A stretch of DNA of 10,864 nucleotides, taken from positions 1 through 10,864 of the forward strand of contig JAECRX010000185.1 of NCBI GenBank assembly GCA_016292335.1. Reading direction: 5' to 3'. The notes beneath the pieces were generated by a model. The model did not search any database and was not told where the DNA came from. It worked only from the letters and a program-made list of their open reading frames with translations. Shown here piece after piece: positions 7,026 to 10,864 of the stretch (its first letter is position 1; each line of letters starts with the position of its first letter). The stretch is from Candidatus Sifarchaeum subterraneum (lineage in GTDB: Archaea > Asgardarchaeota > Sifarchaeia > Sifarchaeales > Sifarchaeaceae). A program made the translations under genes and the position numbers.

Positions 7026-7067
7026 AAAAGGAGCCTTTTGCCGTCGTATCAAAGAAGAATCTTCTTT
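7026..7067. repeat. Pair of perfect inverted repeats
   Basis: Two palindromic hairpins follow one another: six base pairs with a two-base loop (7026-7039) and eight base pairs around a single central base (7051-7067). As DNA they could be dimeric repressor sites upstream of the TBP promoter; as RNA they could end the minus-strand transcript arriving from 7290. The sequence does not decide between these. Confidence 0.5.
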
Positions 7068-7128
7068 CTCGTTCATAACAAGGGTATATAAGCTAAAGCT
7101 ACATAGTACAAATAAACGTAATAAAGAC

Positions 7129-7167
7129 GCGGTTCATCTCCCCCCATAGAAAGGAGAGTATTCCCGC
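7129..7167 (+). other. Hairpin element resembling an IS200/IS605 right end
   Basis: GCGG (7129-7132) pairs with CCGC (7164-7167) and TCTCC (7137-7141) with GGAGA (7153-7157), with TTCA and GTATTC forming an internal loop. The order (GCGG)TTCATC, hairpin, TTCCCGC is shared in outline with 6198-6246 (GCG, TTCATC, hairpin, TTCCGC). From memory, archaeal TnpB-associated right ends show this arrangement. No transposase gene is near, so this would be a solo end or a small non-autonomous copy. Confidence 0.3.
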
Positions 7168-7289
7168 TCGAATCCTATATTTCGGCCAAAGTGTTGAATT
7201 CCCTGTTTTTGGCTATAAAAGTGCGTAATTACCCAGTAAAACTTCGAAAACAAACTAATCGAGGACTTAAATTACGTAGCTCTTTTCGC

Positions 7290-8561
7290 CTACTCTGGGC
7301 CTCTTTTTTCTTCCAACAATCCTGTAATTTCAATATCTTCTCCTATTAGACCAGATAGGCTTTTCTCTATTTTCTTTTTTAAATCATCTATTTTATCTCT
7401 CACCACACGAATTTCTTTCGAAATTTCTTTACCCTCATTGTTTAATTCCTTTATTTTTTTATCCAAGTTCTTAATTTCTCTTGTAATGGATTTTTGTTGA
7501 GTTTTTAATCCTTCTTCTTTAATTTGATTTGATGCCTCAATCCTTTTTTCTAAAAGTTGGTCGTATTCTGTCCTAAGAGATGAAATTTTATCCTTCTTTA
7601 AAATGGCGTCCGATGCATTTACTAATTTTTTTTCCATTCTTTTTTTCAATTTCAAGTGTCCAGCTTCAACAAGTTCTTTAACTGCATTCAATATTCGTTT
7701 CAAGGAAGGATAATCTTTTCTTTCTTTAGTAAAGCCTTCAAAAGGCTCATCAATATACATTTTCAAAAATTCTATTTCTTCTTTGCCTAATGAGTACTCA
7801 CCATCATGAACCAATTTTTGGAATTTAATTAGTGGCTTTTCCAAGGGACGAAGAAGTCTAATATAATTAGATTTTATCGAATCAATCTCTTTATCTATTT
7901 CATCTATTTGTATTATTAGATCTTCACTTTTTAGATCGCTCAATTCCTCTACATGTGATGCTTTTTCTGATTTTAATTCTTTGAGAATTTGAAGAATCTT
8001 TTCTTTTCTTTCCTCTAATTCATCATTTTTTCTAACCATTGATTCAATTTCATTAATGTCTCCCTGAATTTCATCAATATCTCTTAATTCTTTTTTCTCT
8101 TTTAGAAATGATTCTAATTCCTTCCTTGTTTTATTAAGATCTTTCAAATAATAGTCAATAGTTACAATTTCTGCCTTGTATAACCGTCTCGATTTCGAGA
8201 TCCGAGGGATGTACTTTCTTCCGGAAGATAGCATTGTTTTAATGAGATCTTCGAGATTATTATCCAATTCAATAAGGGAGGTAAAGGAGATATCGCTTGG
8301 AATGGTTAACTCATGGACCTTTTCCAAATATATTTCAGATAATCGCTCAGCTGATTTTAAACTTGTGTCGAGAACTTTCTCATCTGGTTTTTCATGTTTT
8401 TTGACATCATCCAACAATTTTTCTGAAATTTCCTGAATTCCTTCAAGCGTTTTATCCACTTTTTTTAACAATTTTTCACTTTCTTTTTCAATTGGTTTCA
8501 TTAAATTTTCGGTAACTTCTTGAATCAAATTATTTATTTTGTTGAATTCAACTTCTTGCAT
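7290..8561 (-). CDS. Coiled-coil protein of unknown function
   Basis: 423 residues when begun at ATG 8559-8561 (MQEVEFNKINNLIQEV), which has GGGAG five bases upstream. A second ATG five codons earlier (8576) would put that same GGGAG inside the gene, so I prefer the shorter form. Long coiled coils span ~125-235 and ~325-405. Between them is a distinct, probably globular segment beginning LLRPLEKPLIKFQKLV (~236-251) and running through FLKMYIDEPFEGFTKE (~265-280). The N-terminal ~110 residues are helical without strong heptads. The hairpin-like coil-globule-coil layout superficially recalls SMC/SbcC arms, but there are no Walker A, Walker B or signature motifs and no zinc hook, so it is not an SMC ATPase. 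It lies upstream of TBP in the same direction but more than 450 bp away, with its own TATA-like box. Function unknown. Confidence 0.88.
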   Translation of the reverse strand: MQEVEFNKINNLIQEVTENLMKPIEKESEKLLKKVDKTLEGIQEISEKLLDDVKKHEKPDEKVLDTSLKSAERLSEIYLEKVHELTIPSDISFTSLIELDNNLEDLIKTMLSSGRKYIPRISKSRRLYKAEIVTIDYYLKDLNKTRKELESFLKEKKELRDIDEIQGDINEIESMVRKNDELEERKEKILQILKELKSEKASHVEELSDLKSEDLIIQIDEIDKEIDSIKSNYIRLLRPLEKPLIKFQKLVHDGEYSLGKEEIEFLKMYIDEPFEGFTKERKDYPSLKRILNAVKELVEAGHLKLKKRMEKKLVNASDAILKKDKISSLRTEYDQLLEKRIEASNQIKEEGLKTQQKSITREIKNLDKKIKELNNEGKEISKEIRVVRDKIDDLKKKIEKSLSGLIGEDIEITGLLEEKRGPE

Positions 8562-8636
8562 TCTTACTCCCAACATAAAGAGTTAATTCATTTATTTCAT
8601 GTTAAAATGGAGAAAATATACTAACAGTTCGGAAAA

Positions 8637-8648
8637 CCTTTATAAAAG
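8637..8648 (-). promoter_or_regulatory. TATA box of the coiled-coil gene
   Basis: The minus strand reads CTTTTATAAAGG, a good archaeal TATA box about 80 bp before the ATG at 8561. A start of transcription ~25 bp downstream would leave a leader of ~55 bases, compatible with the GGGAG ribosome site. The same ten bases TTTATAAAGG recur at 9923-9932 before the 99-residue gene. Confidence 0.45.
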
Positions 8649-8718
8649 TTTAGAACAACCGTAATTGCTTTTACCCGAGATAAAGGTCGTTGCTGAGCTG
8701 TAAATTCCGTCTAGCGTG

Positions 8719-9234
8719 TTAATCAAAATAGGATAAATCCCTAGTCGTAATAATTCTATAAGAATCATTATCACTATCCTTTAAATCAGTTGCTTCAAGC
8801 AAATAGTCAACGATCTCACTAACTATTAATTTTTCTGTGGTAGAGAGGATTTGAATTGCCTTTTGTAAATAACTTAGAGATTTAAAGTAATCTGCTTATT
8901 CGAAGAAAATATCTTTATGCCAGTATAGATGTGGATAAACATCAACTTGACCATACAAAACTTAGTAATTACAATTCTCATTTACGAGAGACCCGTTGGG
9001 CTGTAGAAAAAATTTTTCACGGATATAAATGAGGTTATCATGGGCTATTTTTGATAAAACCCTTTTTAAGACATATCTACTTTTGAAAACTATTTTTTGA
9101 TGAAATAAGGAGAATTTTTCTACAAAGCTTAAATATTCAAAATGCTTCAGTTTAATTAAAAACCCTAGGTGGTAAATACAATAATAAATGAAGAAATTGT
9201 TTGCCCAGTTTGTCAAATGGATGAAGAAAGGCAC
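8719..9234 (-). pseudogene. Possible decayed gene with two in-frame stops
   Basis: One minus-strand frame stays open for ~172 codons except for TAA at 8962-8964 and TAA at 8896-8898, far fewer stops than expected by chance in such AT-rich DNA. Segments read ...RVLSKIAHDNLIYIREKFF... (before the first stop), GQVDVYPHLYWHKDIFFE (between the stops) and SLSYLQKAIQILSTTEKLIV then SEIVDYLLEATDLKDSDNDS (after the second), ending at TAA 8719-8721. The last segment is amphipathic and protein-like. No ATG, GTG or TTG exists in the first segment except GTG 9232-9234, which overlaps the neighbouring gene. I do not recognise the family. A dead gene is my preferred reading; a chance open frame remains possible. 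Confidence 0.35.
9128..9138 (+). promoter_or_regulatory. TATA-like box of the small zinc-binding protein gene
   Basis: CTTAAATATTC lies ~35 bp before the GTG at 9169. Initiation ~25 bp downstream would fall within a few bases of the start codon, which fits a leaderless or nearly leaderless message; no ribosome-binding site precedes the GTG. Confidence 0.35.
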
Positions 9235-9420
9235 ATACGGCTAAATAAATATCGTTTAGTCGTAAAAAAGCTTCCAATATTAAAAGTAAGCTTTTCAGGC
9301 AAACAAAAAATTGATTTTGTTTATACAACAGTACATATCTCTTGTTGGGAAGAGTTTATTAAACCACTGGTTGAAGAAAGCGCTTTGGATCTAACGTTAA
9401 TTAATAGAGTTCCTCGCTAG
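9169..9420 (+). CDS. Small putative zinc-binding protein
   Basis: 83 residues from GTG 9169 to TAG 9418-9420. Cys12-x-x-Cys15 (IVCPVCQMDEE) and His56-x-x-Cys59 (VHISCWEEF) could together bind one zinc ion, a CxxC...HxxC layout. Between them is a basic, beta-rich stretch (KYRLVVKKLPILKVSFSGK). The second half ends in a short helix (WEEFIKPLVEES). The 40-residue spacing between the ligand pairs is longer than in simple zinc ribbons. No DNA-binding signature can be claimed. Start choice is uncertain because only the GTG fits the frame before the CPVC motif and no ribosome site precedes it. It converges on the 99-residue gene to the right; a T-run follows the stop. Confidence 0.7.
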   Translation: MVNTIINEEIVCPVCQMDEERHIRLNKYRLVVKKLPILKVSFSGKQKIDFVYTTVHISCWEEFIKPLVEESALDLTLINRVPR

Positions 9421-9431
9421 ACTTCTTTCAC

Positions 9432-9441
9432 TATTTTTTTC
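9432..9441 (+). terminator. T-run terminator after the zinc-protein gene
   Basis: Seven T's (9434-9440) lie 14 bp after the stop codon, in the position expected for an archaeal T-run terminator between convergent genes. Confidence 0.4.
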
Positions 9442-9520
9442 ATCAAACTATGATCATTTCTAGTGAAAATTTTAAGTATGATTATGTTTTGAGTGGAAAA
9501 GTGTATCTATAAATCAGAGC

Positions 9521-9820
9521 TTAATCTTTATGCTTTTCTTTTTCTAACGTCCATAATATAACAAGAGCTTCTCCTAAAGGAATTTCTAATCTTTGGGCCA
9601 ATTCATTGGCAGTGATCTTTGGTTCTGATGGTAAAACATGATCTCTTATATATGCCAGATGATTTTTATACAATATCATTTTTTGAACTGTTTCTACAAG
9701 AATCGGCCAAATAGGGTTGGCCTCAAATTCTTCATAGTTTATTTTTTGACCTCTTTTCTTTTTCAAATCCTTGGAAAAAAAATGCTGAAGTCTTGACTCA
9801 TCCAATCTTTGATACACCAC
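9521..9820 (-). CDS. Small protein with helix-turn-helix-like C-terminus
   Basis: 99 residues from GTG 9818-9820 (followed by a second GTG, so the start may be one codon later) to TAA 9521-9523. The C-terminal ~30 residues, ITANELAQRLEIPLGEALVI then LWTLEKEK, have the pattern of a winged-helix-type recognition module: a first helix starting after IT, a turn at EIP, and a second helix. Residues ~38-62 (NPIWPILVETVQKMILYKNH) form another helix. The N-terminus is basic (SKDLKKKRGQK). DNA or RNA binding is plausible but inferred; the wing strands are missing. In-frame sequence continues ~16 codons upstream to a stop with no start codon. A TATA-like box lies ~105 bp upstream at 9923-9932. I do not recognise a named family. 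Confidence 0.75.
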   Translation of the reverse strand: MVYQRLDESRLQHFFSKDLKKKRGQKINYEEFEANPIWPILVETVQKMILYKNHLAYIRDHVLPSEPKITANELAQRLEIPLGEALVILWTLEKEKHKD

Positions 9821-10145
9821 TTTTTGGATGAAAAATTTTGGAGTTCTTTGAATTAAATTTCAACTAACTATCTTTTGTAAAATTTTCTGATGAAAGAATT
9901 TCTGGTTTACTGTGTGATCCTTCCTTTATAAAGAGATTCCTTTCTGTTAACTGCGTTCTTAGAATAAATCTAATAAAAAGTGAGAATGATAAGATTTATT
10001 TGGAAAAAAAATAAACTTCTGCAAAAATTAACATCATATTTAGTGAGCGTGTGTTCAAAGAATTCGAAAATATCACGCAAATGGGAACTATCCACTAGCA
10101 AATATGTTGCCCTTTTAGCAATGTTCCTATAAGTATGCGGGGGGT
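9821..10145. other. Gap between divergent genes
   Basis: This 325-bp stretch separates the 99-residue gene from the dehydrogenase gene and must hold both promoters. Besides the TATA-like box at 9923-9933 there is only a 48-codon ATG frame at 9986-10132 that I do not trust. A run of six G's (10139-10144) abuts the dehydrogenase start. Confidence 0.4.
9923..9933 (-). promoter_or_regulatory. Possible TATA box for the 99-residue gene
   Basis: The minus strand reads CTTTATAAAGG, nearly palindromic and sharing TTTATAAAGG with the box at 8637-8646. It would give a leader of ~80 bases before the GTG at 9820. Because the box is almost symmetrical it could also serve the plus strand. Confidence 0.3.
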
Positions 10146-10864
10146 GTGATCAAAATTAAAATCCTTTTTGCCCTGCGATTAACAGAATCCGAAAAGAATT
10201 TCCTCAAAGAGAAACTTCCGAATGATACAATTTTGGCTACATCTAATGAAGCCGAAATCTTAGAAGAAATAAAAAATTCAGATGTTTTGTTAGGATTCCG
10301 ATTACCAAGAGAAATAATCGAAAAAGGTCAGAATTTGAAATTAGTTCATGCAATTAGTGCTGGAGTCGATAAAATTGATTTAACTACGTTAAAGAAACTT
10401 CAAATTCCACTATGTAATACGAGAGGAGCACAAGCACCTCCTTGTGCGGAATATCTTTTGTTTATGATGTTGCTGTCGGAAAAAAAATTTGGCCATTATC
10501 AGCAATTAATTCAGGATCGCGATCAGCTCGATCATTATTTAAAAACACTCAGCAAGTTTACTGATGTTCCTGGAGAGCTTACAGGAAAGACATTAGGAAT
10601 TATTGGATTTGGTGAACTCGGAAGAGAACTCGCACGAAAGGCAAAAGCATTTGATCTCAAGATTTTAACCATAAAGCGCCATCATACTCCTGAACTCAAA
10701 GAAAAATATAATTTAGACTTTCTAGGAACTTTAGAAGATTTAGATAAGGTATTACCCAGTGATTACTTGGTTTTGATTATTCCCGCAACAAAAGAAACAA
10801 AGAATTTCATTCGAGAAGAACATTTTCGAAAGATGAAGCCCGAAACTGTTTTCATTAACATTTC
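10146..10864 (+). CDS. D-2-hydroxyacid dehydrogenase family protein (3' end outside window)
   Basis: The first 239 codons are present, starting at GTG 10146 (MIKIKILFALRLTESEKNF). The N-terminal half has the substrate-domain signature HAISAGVDKIDL (~68-79). The NAD(P)-binding Rossmann fold follows: GKTLGIIGFGELGRELA with Gly154-x-Gly156-x-x-Gly159. KMKPETVFINI at the window edge is the strand just before the family's catalytic arginine, which is cut off. The family oxidises D-2-hydroxyacids or reduces 2-ketoacids (examples: phosphoglycerate dehydrogenase, glyoxylate/hydroxypyruvate reductase). At the end of the second Rossmann strand, where an Asp would favour NAD, the sequence reads LTIKRHH, so NADP(H) use is plausible. 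The precise substrate cannot be told. A G-run lies directly before the GTG, too close for a usual ribosome site. Confidence 0.92.
   Translation, partial: MIKIKILFALRLTESEKNFLKEKLPNDTILATSNEAEILEEIKNSDVLLGFRLPREIIEKGQNLKLVHAISAGVDKIDLTTLKKLQIPLCNTRGAQAPPCAEYLLFMMLLSEKKFGHYQQLIQDRDQLDHYLKTLSKFTDVPGELTGKTLGIIGFGELGRELARKAKAFDLKILTIKRHHTPELKEKYNLDFLGTLEDLDKVLPSDYLVLIIPATKETKNFIREEHFRKMKPETVFINI

Larger units (their letters stand above)
6834..7289. other. Regulatory/structured gap upstream of TBP
   Basis: No coding frame is credible in these ~456 bp. They hold the TBP ribosome site and promoter repeats (to 6989), two perfect inverted repeats at 7026-7039 (AAAAGG-AG-CCTTTT) and 7051-7067 (AAAGAAGA-A-TCTTCTTT), an AGCTAAAGCT decamer at 7091-7100 identical to the tip of the hairpin at 6221-6230, and the hairpin element at 7129-7167. 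The rest also lies downstream of the coiled-coil gene that ends at 7290, but no clear minus-strand T-run terminator is seen. Confidence 0.5.
8562..9168. other. Gap between coiled-coil gene and zinc-protein gene
   Basis: No intact gene is visible in these ~600 bp. They contain the promoter at 8637-8648, the candidate decayed gene on the minus strand (8719 onward), and a TATA-like TTAAATATTC at 9129-9138 that suits the plus-strand gene starting at 9169. The stretch 8650-8718 shows nothing I can name. Confidence 0.5.

Noticed and set aside
7160..7190. TCGAATCC, resembling a tRNA T-loop
   Set aside because: The flanks do not pair, and no acceptor or anticodon stem can be built around it.
7290..8561. 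SMC/SbcC/Rad50-type ATPase
   Set aside because: No Walker A, Walker B, signature motif or CxxC hook is present; only the coiled coils are alike.
9986..10132. 48-codon plus-strand frame starting MIRFIWKKNKLLQK
   Set aside because: No ribosome site, no motif, unremarkable composition, and it occupies the promoter space of the dehydrogenase gene.

Overview
The window looks like a low-GC archaeal chromosome segment. The clearest marker is a complete two-repeat TATA-binding protein (6273-6833, minus strand). Supporting signs are TATA-like promoter boxes, T-run terminators, many GTG/TTG starts, a coiled-coil protein of the archaeal COG1340 type, and a TrmB-like effector domain on a long coiled coil. 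Asgard archaea are my best guess because such coiled-coil-rich TrmB-like proteins and loose gene packing are familiar there, but nothing in the window proves the phylum.

Layout from left to right. 1-1749 (+) is the 3' part of a giant coiled-coil protein ending in a TrmB/PLD-like domain. It converges on a minus-strand TPR-like protein (2208-3092) whose C-terminus is a 24-bp tandem repeat; the gap between them holds only relics. After a gene-poor stretch comes a multi-pass membrane protein (3571-4779, +), then a COG1340-type coiled-coil protein (TTG start at 5066, +). The frame of that protein breaks in a run of eight A's at 5867-5874, and its conserved C-terminus continues in the -1 frame to 6015. 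A GC-richer stretch with three stem-loops (6033-6246) separates it from the TBP gene. TBP and an unrecognised coiled-coil protein (7290-8561) lie in tandem on the minus strand. The DNA between them carries three near-identical 15-bp TATA-like repeats and several hairpins.

The right third has an apparently decaying gene (8719-9234, minus), a small CxxC/HxxC zinc-binding protein (9169-9420, +), a 99-residue protein with a helix-turn-helix-like C-terminus (9521-9820, minus), and the first 239 codons of a D-2-hydroxyacid dehydrogenase (10146 to the window edge, +).

Genes are mostly single units with 100-500 bp between them, so operon logic is weak. No complete transposase, CRISPR array, rRNA or tRNA was found. 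The most notable signals are the repeated TATA-like boxes at the TBP gene's own promoter, the homopolymer frameshift with a conserved continuation, and the hairpin elements on both sides of TBP that resemble right ends (omega-RNA-like) of IS200/IS605 elements without any tnpB.
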